NCBI GenBank assembly: GCA_007125475.1
Contig: SLDB01000380.1
Coordinates: forward strand, 1 to 12,045
Direction of reading: 5' to 3'
Length of the DNA: 12,045 nucleotides
From: Nitriliruptoraceae bacterium
GTDB taxonomy: Bacteria > Actinomycetota > Nitriliruptoria > Nitriliruptorales > Nitriliruptoraceae
In this document: in pieces, positions 1-6,570 of the stretch
Layout of the letters: every line of letters begins with the position of its first letter
Numbering within the stretch: the stretch's first letter is position 1
Notes under the pieces: generated by a model
Database searches by the model: none
What the model was told of the DNA's origin: nothing
What the model saw: the letters and a program-made list of their open reading frames with translations, nothing else
Made by a program: the position numbers and the translations under genes

Positions 1-61
1 GCCTGACCGACCCTCGCTCTGCCCCGGATGGGCGCAAGCTGGCACTCGCGGGGAGGACGAC

Positions 62-1699
62 ATGGGACGGGCGGCCAGCAAAGGGGTGCTGATCGCGGCG
101 ATCGCGGGTTCGGGCGTGGTCTTTCTGGACGCCACGGTGGTCACGGTGGCCCTGCCGCAGATCGCGCAGGAGCTGCCCACCCCCCGCCTCGGTGGTCTCG
201 AAGCGCAGGCGTACGTGTACAACGCCTATCTGCTCAGCCTGGGGTCGTTGCTGGTGCTCGCCGGTGCACTGGGCGACGTGCACGGTCGTCGCCGGGTGTA
301 CGGCATTGGCCTGGGCGGCTTCGCCGCAGCATCGTTGATCTGCGCGCTCGCGCCGACGATGGAGATCCTGATCGCGGCCCGGGTGCTGCAGGGTGCGGCG
401 GCGGCGGCGATCGTTCCAGGCGCGTTGGCGATCATCACCACCGCCTTCGACGGCGAGGCGAGGGGACGCGCCTTCGGCCTCTGGGCCGGTGCATCGGGAG
501 TGGCGACGATCGTCGGGCCGGTCCTGGGCGGCGTCCTCGTCGACGTGGTGTCGTGGCGTGCGGTCTTTCTGGTGCCCGTACCGATCGCCCTCCTCGGCCT
601 CTGGCTCACCTCTCGGCACGTGAGCGAGTCCCGCGATCCTCGATCCCTGGCTCGCGTCGACTGGTTGGGGTCGCTGGCCATCGCGGTCGCCGTCGGTGGT
701 CTCAGCGTCGGCACGATCCGGGGACAGCAGCAGGCGTGGGTGGATCCGCTCGCTTGGGTGGCACTCGCGGCCGGGGTGGTGGGTGTGGTCGCGTTCGTCG
801 TGCGGATGCTGCGGGCGGCAGAGCCCCTCGTCCCTCCGGCGCTGTTCGCCTCCCGCAACTTCACGGTCACCAATGTCTCCACCGTCACGACCTACGGCGC
901 CCTGTACGTGACGATGTACGTGGTCGTCGTCTTCCTTCAAGGCACGCTGGGCTACAACGCGGCCGCAGCGGGGATGGCAACGGTGCCGGCGGTGGTCTTC
1001 CTGGCCGCGTTCTCGACGCGGATCGGTGTATCGGCCGCCCAGCACGGCCCCCGGTGGTTCATGACCGCCGGGCCCGCGCTGATGGCGGCTGGCGCGCTGC
1101 TGCTGACGCGGGTCTCCGGGAGCGGTGCCGGCTGGACCCTCGACGTCGCCCGTCCGGTGACCTGGCGGCCACCGGTGGAGTACGTCACCACGCTCCTCCC
1201 CGGTCTCGTGGTCTTCGGGCTCGGGATCATGGTCGTGGTGGCGCCGTTGACGACGGTCCTGATGTCCTCGATCCCTCAGGAGCGGGCAGGGGTCGCGTCG
1301 GCGGTGAACAACGCGCTCTCGCGTGTCGGCCCGCAACTCGCGATGGCCGTGGTGTTCCTGGCGATCAGCGCCAGCTTCTACGGCGACCTCGCCGACCGCC
1401 TCGACGGGTTCGACGCCTCGTCAACCGAGACCCGGCTGGAGCTTGCGCCGCTGGTCGCTCCGAGCGGCGATGTGGAGCCGCTCGTGGCCGACGCGGCCCG
1501 CGAAGCGTCGCTTGGGGCGTTCCGACTGGCGATGGTGGCTTCGGCGCTGCTGGCTGCGGCGGGGGCCGTCGTGAACGCCGTCGGCATCGAGGATCCGCCA
1601 CGGTTGTCGTCGTCGCGCCGGCCGGTGGAGTGCCTCCCCGGAGCGACGCCGCCGGTGCCGGCGCAGCCGGTCGAAGGTCATCAGCGACCAGCAGGCTAG
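62..1699 (+). CDS. MFS drug/proton antiporter, DHA2 (EmrB/QacA-like) family
   Basis: A 545-residue integral membrane protein, the size expected for a 14-helix DHA2 exporter that uses the proton gradient to pump out drugs or metabolites. Helix 1 carries the family motif LDATVVTVALP (residues 22-32, with Asp23). Motif A follows helix 2 (GALGDVHGRRR, 68-78). The antiporter motif C lies at about 143-157 (GASGVATIVGPVLGG). The tail after about residue 515 is hydrophilic and proline-rich. The ATG at 62 is preceded by a strong ribosome site, GGGAGGA at 51-57, four bases away, which favours it over the ATG at 28 in another frame. The substrate cannot be read from sequence. The gene is followed by a 214-base gap, so it is probably transcribed separately from the signalling genes downstream. 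No regulator is visible beside it; one may lie upstream of the window. Confidence 0.93.
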   Translation: MGRAASKGVLIAAIAGSGVVFLDATVVTVALPQIAQELPTPRLGGLEAQAYVYNAYLLSLGSLLVLAGALGDVHGRRRVYGIGLGGFAAASLICALAPTMEILIAARVLQGAAAAAIVPGALAIITTAFDGEARGRAFGLWAGASGVATIVGPVLGGVLVDVVSWRAVFLVPVPIALLGLWLTSRHVSESRDPRSLARVDWLGSLAIAVAVGGLSVGTIRGQQQAWVDPLAWVALAAGVVGVVAFVVRMLRAAEPLVPPALFASRNFTVTNVSTVTTYGALYVTMYVVVVFLQGTLGYNAAAAGMATVPAVVFLAAFSTRIGVSAAQHGPRWFMTAGPALMAAGALLLTRVSGSGAGWTLDVARPVTWRPPVEYVTTLLPGLVVFGLGIMVVVAPLTTVLMSSIPQERAGVASAVNNALSRVGPQLAMAVVFLAISASFYGDLADRLDGFDASSTETRLELAPLVAPSGDVEPLVADAAREASLGAFRLAMVASALLAAAGAVVNAVGIEDPPRLSSSRRPVECLPGATPPVPAQPVEGHQRPAG

Positions 1700-1792
1700 A
1701 CCGGCCTCGGCGTGGGAAGTCGCCGTCGGGAGTGCTCAGTCGTCCCCGGCCGGCGTGCGGCCTCGTGGCCGGTCGCCTCAGCCCAACGGGCT

Positions 1793-1822
1793 CTGTCCGA
1801 GATCCGATGGACGGCGTATGAT
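1793..1822 (+). promoter_or_regulatory. Candidate promoter for the flavoprotein/kinase operon
   Basis: TATGAT at 1817-1822 is a near-consensus -10 hexamer in otherwise GC-rich sequence. A weak -35 (CTGTCC, 1793-1798) lies 18 bases upstream. It sits in the 214-base gap between the exporter and the next start codon, about 90 bases ahead of the ATG at 1914. The rest of the gap shows only a short GC hairpin (1758-1771, CGGCC-TCGT-GGCCG) without a T run, too weak to call a terminator. The promoter call rests mainly on the -10 match. Confidence 0.35.
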
Positions 1823-1900
1823 CGATTCGTCGTGGTGTGCTTGGTCGCACGGTCACGGTCGAGCGTTCGGCTTGGCCAGTGGCCGTCCGCCTCGGAGCAC

Positions 1901-1906
1901 GAGGAG
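1901..1906 (+). promoter_or_regulatory. Ribosome binding site fixing the start at 1914
   Basis: GAGGAG lies seven bases before the ATG at 1914. In-frame starts further up (from 1755) would add about 53 residues of arginine/serine/proline-rich sequence with no domain, whereas the receiver domain begins directly after the ATG at 1914. This start is therefore preferred. Confidence 0.7.
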
Positions 1907-1913
1907 TCCGCCG

Positions 1914-3560
1914 ATGACTCGCCCGCTCATCCTCGCGATCGACGACGATCGCTCCGTGCTGACCGCCGTCGAGGAAGATCTCCAGGCTCGGTACGCCCAC
2001 GACTACCGCATCCTGGGTGCCACATCCGGGGCAGAGGCCCTCGAGTTGCTGCGCGAACTGCGGCTGCGGGACGACCCGGTGGCGCTGCTCCTCGCCGACC
2101 AACGCATGCCCGGCATGACGGGCGTCGAGCTGCTGCAACAGTCGCGAGAGCTGTACCCCGACGCGAAGCGGGCGTTGCTGACGGCCTATGCGGACACGGA
2201 GGCCGCCATCCGCGCGATCAACGACGCCGGTGTGGAGCATTACCTGCTCAAGCCGTGGCATCCACCCGAGGAGCGGCTGTACCCGGTCCTGGACGACCTG
2301 CTCGAGACCTGGCGCCCGCCCGCGCCGACGGCGGACCTGCGGTTGATCGGGCACCGGTGGTCGCGGCCGTCGACGGCCATCCGCGAGTTCCTCGCACGCA
2401 ACCTGGTGCCGTTCCGCTGGCTCGACATCGAGCGCGAGGACGAAGCCGCCGAGCTCCTCGATCTCGCGGACCTGGGCGCGGAACGTCTACCCGTGCTGGT
2501 GTTGGGCGACGGGTCCACGATGGTGGATCCGAGCCCAGCCGAGGTGGCCGACCGAATCGGCCTTCGCTGGCATGCCGAGCGGGACGTCTACGACCTCGTC
2601 GTCGTGGGCGCCGGTCCCGCCGGGCTCGCCGCCGGCCTGTACGGGGCCTCGGAAGGGCTGTCGACGTTGGTGGTCGAGCGCACCGCGCCGGGAGGTCAGG
2701 CGGGGACCAGCTCACGCATCGAGAACTACCTCGGCTTCCCGGCGGGGCTCTCCGGAGCCGACCTGACGATGCGGGCCAGACAACAGGTCACCCGGTTCGG
2801 TGCGGAGATCCTCACCCCCGCCGAGGTCGTGGGCGTCACCCGGGCCGATCCGTACTTCGTCCTGGCCTTCGCTGGTGGGGAGGAGGTGACCACGCCCGCG
2901 CTGATCATCGCCACCGGCGTCGACTACCGGACCCTCGACGTCCCCGGTGTGCAGGCACTCACCGGGGTCGGCGTGTACTACAGCGCGGGCCGGGCCGAGG
3001 CGATCGAGCACACGGGCGGGCAGGTCTTCCTCGTCGGCGGCGGCAACTCGGCGGGGCAGGGGGCGATGTTCCTGCGGGGCTTCGCGGACGAGGTGACGCT
3101 GTTGGTCCGGGACGAAAACCTCGATGCCACGATGTCGAGGTACCTCGTCGATCAGCTCGAAGCCGCGGACAACGTCCGGATCCGCTACCACGCGAGCGTG
3201 GTGGAGGCCAAGGGTGTCGACCACCTCGAGTCGCTGACCATCGCCGACGTCGTCACCGGGACGACCGAGGAGGTCGCCGCGGACGCGCTGTTCGTGTTCA
3301 TCGGCATGGCACCCCGCACCGACTGGCTCGGCGGCCTGGTCGAGCGGGATCCGGGAGGGTTCATCCTGGCTGGCGCGGACCTCGGCACCCAGCCCCCGGG
3401 GTGGCCGTTGGATCGACCGCCACACCCCCTGGAGACCAACGTCCCCGGCGTCCTGGTCGCCGGGGACGTGAGGTACGGATCCATCAAGCGCGTGGCGTCG
3501 GCCGTGGGCGAAGGGTCCATGGCGGTCCGGTTCGTGCACGAGCGTCTGGCGGGTCGGTGA
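1914..3560 (+). CDS. Response-regulator receiver fused to thioredoxin-reductase-like FAD/NAD(P)H oxidoreductase
   Basis: A 548-residue soluble protein with three modules. Residues 5-125 are a receiver domain with acidic pair Asp10/Asp11, phosphoacceptor Asp62, Thr90 and Lys113. Residues 140-215 resemble a glutaredoxin/thioredoxin fold, but the CxxC position reads Ser150-xx-Ser153. Residues 224-548 are a thioredoxin-reductase-type flavoprotein, with the FAD loop GAGPAG (232-237), PGGQAG (259-264), the NAD(P)H loop GGGNSAGQ (375-382) and a C-terminal GD FAD site (517-518). The redox CxxC of true thioredoxin reductases is replaced by Ser-Ala-Gly-Arg (357-360), and the whole protein contains no cysteine. 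Databases tend to name this architecture 'fused response regulator/thioredoxin-disulfide reductase'; that activity is unlikely here. The stop overlaps the kinase gene by four bases, so the kinase is its probable phosphodonor (inference). The electron acceptor is unknown. Confidence 0.9.
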   Translation: MTRPLILAIDDDRSVLTAVEEDLQARYAHDYRILGATSGAEALELLRELRLRDDPVALLLADQRMPGMTGVELLQQSRELYPDAKRALLTAYADTEAAIRAINDAGVEHYLLKPWHPPEERLYPVLDDLLETWRPPAPTADLRLIGHRWSRPSTAIREFLARNLVPFRWLDIEREDEAAELLDLADLGAERLPVLVLGDGSTMVDPSPAEVADRIGLRWHAERDVYDLVVVGAGPAGLAAGLYGASEGLSTLVVERTAPGGQAGTSSRIENYLGFPAGLSGADLTMRARQQVTRFGAEILTPAEVVGVTRADPYFVLAFAGGEEVTTPALIIATGVDYRTLDVPGVQALTGVGVYYSAGRAEAIEHTGGQVFLVGGGNSAGQGAMFLRGFADEVTLLVRDENLDATMSRYLVDQLEAADNVRIRYHASVVEAKGVDHLESLTIADVVTGTTEEVAADALFVFIGMAPRTDWLGGLVERDPGGFILAGADLGTQPPGWPLDRPPHPLETNVPGVLVAGDVRYGSIKRVASAVGEGSMAVRFVHERLAGR

Positions 3561-4912
3561 CGATCGAGGCTCTCCGCGCCTCGCCGCTGCTCGCATCCCT
3601 ACCCGAGTCGACGCTGATCCGACTCCTCGATGGGTCTGAACCGGTGGCCCTGGTCGAGGGGGAGGTGCTCTTCTCCCAGGGTGAGGAACCGGATGGCCTG
3701 TACGTCGTGGTCGAGGGCGAGCTGGAGGTGCTGCGGCGCAGCGGACGGGACGAGTTTCCTCTGGCGACGAGCCGCCGTGGGGACCTCATCGGCGAGCTCG
3801 CCCTGGCCCGCGGGGGAACCCGGACGGCCACGGTCCGTGCTGCGACGCCGGCACGGCTGCTGCTGCTGGACGCCGAGGCCTTCATCGATCTCCTCACCGA
3901 CCGCGACTCGGCGAGGTCGCTCCTCGACCTGGTGACCCGGCGTCTGGCGGAACTGGAACTCCAGCTTCGGCAGCGCGACCGCCTGGCCGTGCTCGGAACA
4001 CTGGCTGCCGGCCTCCTGCACGAGCTGAACAACCCGGCCGCTGCCGTCGCGCGAGGCGTGGAGCACCTCGGCGCGATCTCGATGGCCTGGGGGGAGCTGG
4101 AAACCCGCCCCGCGGACGGGGCCCTCCTCGATCGTCTCAGCGGACTCCTCGACCACGCCCGGCCGCCGGCCTCGGCCCTGGAGCGGTTGCGTGCCGAGAC
4201 CGAACTCGGCGCCAGCCTGGCTTCACTGGGCGTCGAAGCGGCCGAAGCTGACCTGGTGGCGCTGCTGGCCGGGCTGGGGATCGCGGCGTCCGAGCTCGAA
4301 GCCACCCTGGCCGACGTTCCGAGGTCGGAGGCGGTGGCGGCGCTGCGATGGTTGGCGCTTCGTGGGCGGGTGGCACGCCTCGTCGAGGAGACGACGGTCG
4401 GGGCCGCCCGGATCTCCGAGGTGGTCGGCGCCGTCAAGGCCTACGTCCACGTGGGGGAGGCCGGTCCGCAGGATGTCGAGGTGCACGAAGGGATCGAGGC
4501 GGCGATGACACTGTTGCGCGGTCGCGTCCCATCGGGTGTCGAGGTCGTGCGCGATTACGACCCGGACGTCGGTCTCGTTCCGGGTAACCCGGCGGACCTG
4601 AACTCCGTGTGGATGAACCTCCTCGACAACGCCCTCGACGCCGTGGGTGAGCGTGGGGTCATCACGATCAGGACGCGGGCGCTTGACGCCGCGGTCCGGG
4701 TCGAGATCGAGAACACCGGACCGGTGGTGCCGCCCGAGGTCCTCGACCGCGCCTTCGACCCGTTCTTCACGACCAAGGAGATCGGCAAGGGCACCGGCCT
4801 CGGTCTGGCCACCACGCACGCGGTGGTGAGTCGTCATCGAGGGCAGGTCACGCTCACGTCGGCCGAGGACCGCACCGTCGCGTCGGTCTCGCTCCCGCGG
4901 GCCCGGAGATGA
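3557..4912 (+). CDS. Cyclic-nucleotide-binding sensor histidine kinase
   Basis: A 451-residue cytosolic kinase with no membrane segment. Residues 1-125 form a cNMP-binding beta barrel; the phosphate-binding cassette has GELA (79-82, Glu80) and RTATV (89-93, Arg89), matching the CRP Glu/Arg pair that grips the nucleotide. A short helix leads to the H-box LLHELNNPAA (153-162, His155). Between the two kinase helices is a long helical insert (about 175-275), followed by a GHKL ATPase domain: N-box NLLDNALDA (354-362, Asn358), F-box FDPFFTTK (400-407) and G2 box GKGTGLGLA (410-418). The G1 box reads ENTGPVVP (385-392), with Asn386 where Asp normally contacts adenine. The GTG start at 3557 forms a GTGA overlap with the preceding stop, which indicates translational coupling with the receiver-flavoprotein. 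The cyclase two genes downstream could supply its ligand (inference). Confidence 0.9.
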   Translation: MTIEALRASPLLASLPESTLIRLLDGSEPVALVEGEVLFSQGEEPDGLYVVVEGELEVLRRSGRDEFPLATSRRGDLIGELALARGGTRTATVRAATPARLLLLDAEAFIDLLTDRDSARSLLDLVTRRLAELELQLRQRDRLAVLGTLAAGLLHELNNPAAAVARGVEHLGAISMAWGELETRPADGALLDRLSGLLDHARPPASALERLRAETELGASLASLGVEAAEADLVALLAGLGIAASELEATLADVPRSEAVAALRWLALRGRVARLVEETTVGAARISEVVGAVKAYVHVGEAGPQDVEVHEGIEAAMTLLRGRVPSGVEVVRDYDPDVGLVPGNPADLNSVWMNLLDNALDAVGERGVITIRTRALDAAVRVEIENTGPVVPPEVLDRAFDPFFTTKEIGKGTGLGLATTHAVVSRHRGQVTLTSAEDRTVASVSLPRARR

Positions 4913-4962
4913 GCCTTCGTACCGCCGTTTCCGAGGCCCCGAGCGCGGGCGGCACAGACGCT

Positions 4963-4996
4963 TTGACGCGCGATCCGGTCAGGCGGAAGCTATGGA
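4963..4996 (+). promoter_or_regulatory. Weak candidate promoter ahead of the globin gene
   Basis: TTGACG at 4963-4968 resembles a -35 element. The only AT-containing stretch downstream is AGCTATGGA (4988-4996), which offers no well-spaced -10: TATGGA would be 22 bases away. The 165-base gap between the kinase and the globin makes a second promoter plausible, but the sequence support is slim. Confidence 0.22.
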
Positions 4997-5034
4997 GCGG
5001 ACGGCGACGGGATGTGCAGTGGGGTGAGAAGTGC

Positions 5035-5059
5035 GGGCCGTTCGGGGCCCACGGAACGG
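5035..5059 (+). promoter_or_regulatory. Two mutually exclusive hairpins just upstream of the globin ribosome site
   Basis: Hairpin A pairs GGGCC (5035-5039) with GGCCC (5046-5050). Hairpin B pairs CCGTTC (5038-5043) with GAACGG (5054-5059) around a ten-base loop. They share bases 5038-5039 and 5046-5050 and cannot both form fully. Hairpin B ends four bases before the GGAGGAG ribosome site. As DNA, the CCGTTC-N10-GAACGG dyad could instead be a repressor or activator operator. There is no T run, so this is not a classical terminator. Function is inference. Confidence 0.3.
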
Positions 5060-5063
5060 AGTC

Positions 5064-5070
5064 GGAGGAG
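5064..5070 (+). promoter_or_regulatory. Ribosome binding site of the globin gene
   Basis: GGAGGAG lies seven bases before the ATG at 5078 and selects that start. The alternative ATG at 5096, just before the conserved FERYGG, would be 25 bases away. An upstream ATG at 5012 would add 22 residues with no family match. Confidence 0.7.
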
Positions 5071-5077
5071 GGTGGTC

Positions 5078-5476
5078 ATGCGCAGTGGTGCGACGATGTT
5101 CGAGCGCTACGGCGGCTTCGCGAAGGTCAGCCGGATCGTGTCGTCCTTCTACGACCGGGTGCTCGACTCCGAACGGCTCTCGCCGTACTTCGCGAACGTC
5201 GACATGCGCCGGCAGATCGACCACCAGACGAAGTTCTTCGCGTCGGTGATGGGTGGGCCGGCCAGTTACACCAGTGAGCACCTGGCCCGGGTGCACCAGA
5301 AGCTGGCCATCACCGACGAAGCCTTCGACGAACTGGCGCTGCTGGTGCGTGAGACCCTCGAGGACTTCGACTTCGACGAGAGCGACATCGCCGCGGTCTA
5401 CGGCGAGATCGTCTCCTACCGCTCGTTCATCGTCACCCGGCCGACGGCCGGGGTCGACTCTCTCGAGGGCGTCTGA
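5078..5476 (+). CDS. Truncated haemoglobin, group I-like
   Basis: A 132-residue haem protein of typical 2-on-2 globin length. Family landmarks are MFERYGG at the start of the fold (7-13), FYDRVL of helix B with TyrB10 (Tyr25), SPYF of the CD corner, MGGP (58-61) and YT (64-65) after helix E, and the proximal HisF8 in RVHQKLAIT (His73). Aligning by eye to M. tuberculosis HbN places Gln46 at E7 and Gln50 at E11. TyrB10 with GlnE11 is the distal pair HbN uses to hold bound O2 for NO dioxygenation, so O2/NO binding is likely; which of scavenging or sensing applies is open. The acidic C-terminal part contains the final G/H helices. Its TGA shares one base with the cyclase ATG (TGATG), so the two proteins should be made together. 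Confidence 0.92.
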   Translation: MRSGATMFERYGGFAKVSRIVSSFYDRVLDSERLSPYFANVDMRRQIDHQTKFFASVMGGPASYTSEHLARVHQKLAITDEAFDELALLVRETLEDFDFDESDIAAVYGEIVSYRSFIVTRPTAGVDSLEGV

Positions 5477-6570
5477 TGGGCGAGTTGGACCTCACCGGGC
5501 TGGTGCAGGGACTGGACCTCGGCGTCGCCGTTACCGACCCGCTCGACTGGCGGATCGTCTTCGAGAACGGTCGCTTCTTCGAGCTGTTCCCACCCGACCC
5601 CGCCGCCGGCCTCCTCGACGGACCGGAGACCCCCGTCGATGTCGACGACACGGCCGCTGAGGCGCTGCACGCGCGGATCGTCGGGTTCAGCGCCGACCGC
5701 GCAGCCGAACGGCTGGCGCGTAAGCGGTCCTTCAGCTTCGAGGTGGAGGCCCAGACGAACGGGCGGACCGTGCCGGTACGCGTCACGTTGCGACCCCTGG
5801 CGGAAGACCCCGACGGCAGGATCGTGGTCGAGTGCAAGGACATCTCCAAGGAGACCGAGATCCAGTACATGCTCGACTCCTACTCCTCGCTCGCGGAGCG
5901 CAACGCCCGTGATCTGGAGAAGGAGAAGGAACGCGTCGAGAAGCTGCTGCTGAACATCATGCCCAAGGCGGTGCTGGAGGAGTTGAAGGAATACGGGGCG
6001 GCCACACCGCAGCGGTTCGACGCCGCCTCGATCGTGATGTTGGACTTCGTGGGATTCACCGACATGGCGATCTCGGAGGATGCGGCCGCGATCATCACCG
6101 AGCTCAACGACATCTTCAGCACCTTCGACCGCATCGTCGAGACGTTCAACTGCGAGCGGTTGAAGACGATCGGCGACGCCTACATCGCCGTCTCGGGTGT
6201 GCCGGAGTCCGCGCCGGAGCACGCCCACGACATCGCGCGGGTGGCGTTGCGGATGCGCCGCTTCCTCGAACGCCGCAACTCCGCGCATCCCATCGAGTGG
6301 CGGGCCCGTTTCGGGATCAACACCGGACCGGTGATCGGCTCGCTCGTCGGGATCCAGCGCTACGTCTACGACCTCTTCGGTCCTGGCGTCAACCTCGCCG
6401 CCCGGATGGAGGCCCTTTCGGAGCCGATGCGGATCACGGTGAGCCAGGCGACCCGGGATCTGCTCGAGGACGACTTCGTCCTCAGCGAGCGGGGCGAGTT
6501 CGACGTCAAGGGATTCGGCCCCCAGACCCTGTACTTCCTCGAAGGCGAGGTCGGTGGGCGTCACCGGTGA
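5476..6570 (+). CDS. PAS-domain class III adenylate cyclase
   Basis: A 364-residue soluble cyclase. Residues 1-122 look like a PAS sensor fold (GVAVTDPLDWRIVFENGRF, 16-34). Residues 125-165 form a heptad-rich signalling helix ending in LLLNIMPKAVLEEL, the usual linker to the catalytic dimer. The cyclase domain (183-355) has every catalytic residue in place: metal-binding Asp190 (VMLDFVGFT) and Asp234 (TIGDAY), purine-selecting Lys230 and Asp299 (YDLFG), and transition-state Asn306 and Arg310 (VNLAARME). The Lys/Asp pair is the adenylate type; guanylate cyclases have Glu/Cys there. Cyclic AMP is therefore the predicted product. It overlaps the globin upstream by one base and the MFS gene downstream by four. 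The PAS domain may sense a ligand or a partner such as the globin (inference); no haem-PAS signature is evident. Confidence 0.93.
   Translation: MGELDLTGLVQGLDLGVAVTDPLDWRIVFENGRFFELFPPDPAAGLLDGPETPVDVDDTAAEALHARIVGFSADRAAERLARKRSFSFEVEAQTNGRTVPVRVTLRPLAEDPDGRIVVECKDISKETEIQYMLDSYSSLAERNARDLEKEKERVEKLLLNIMPKAVLEELKEYGAATPQRFDAASIVMLDFVGFTDMAISEDAAAIITELNDIFSTFDRIVETFNCERLKTIGDAYIAVSGVPESAPEHAHDIARVALRMRRFLERRNSAHPIEWRARFGINTGPVIGSLVGIQRYVYDLFGPGVNLAARMEALSEPMRITVSQATRDLLEDDFVLSERGEFDVKGFGPQTLYFLEGEVGGRHR

Noticed and set aside
1..61. Possible end of an upstream gene at the TGA near base 4
   Set aside because: Too few bases to show any protein family.
1746..1772. GC inverted repeats CCGGCC...GGCCGG and CGGCC-TCGT-GGCCG as a terminator for the exporter
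   Set aside because: Stems of 5-6 bp without any T run, and such repeats are frequent by chance at this GC content.
28..1821. A 597-codon reading frame overlapping the first exporter
   Set aside because: Its product is Arg/Gly/Pro-rich with no domain; the other frame encodes a textbook DHA2 exporter with a good ribosome site. It is a GC-driven shadow.
1365..2354. A 329-codon minus-strand frame over the exporter end and the receiver domain
   Set aside because: Low-complexity basic product, spans two clear genes on the other strand, no ribosome site or family match.
4909..5277. A 122-codon frame with an ATGA overlap to the kinase stop
   Set aside because: The overlap is tempting, but the product has no recognisable fold and its second half lies over the globin in another frame. 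The globin has its own strong ribosome site and full family motifs.
5416..6564. A 382-codon minus-strand frame opposite the adenylate cyclase
   Set aside because: It mirrors the codon pattern of the cyclase and shows no independent motif; the plus strand has all six catalytic residues.
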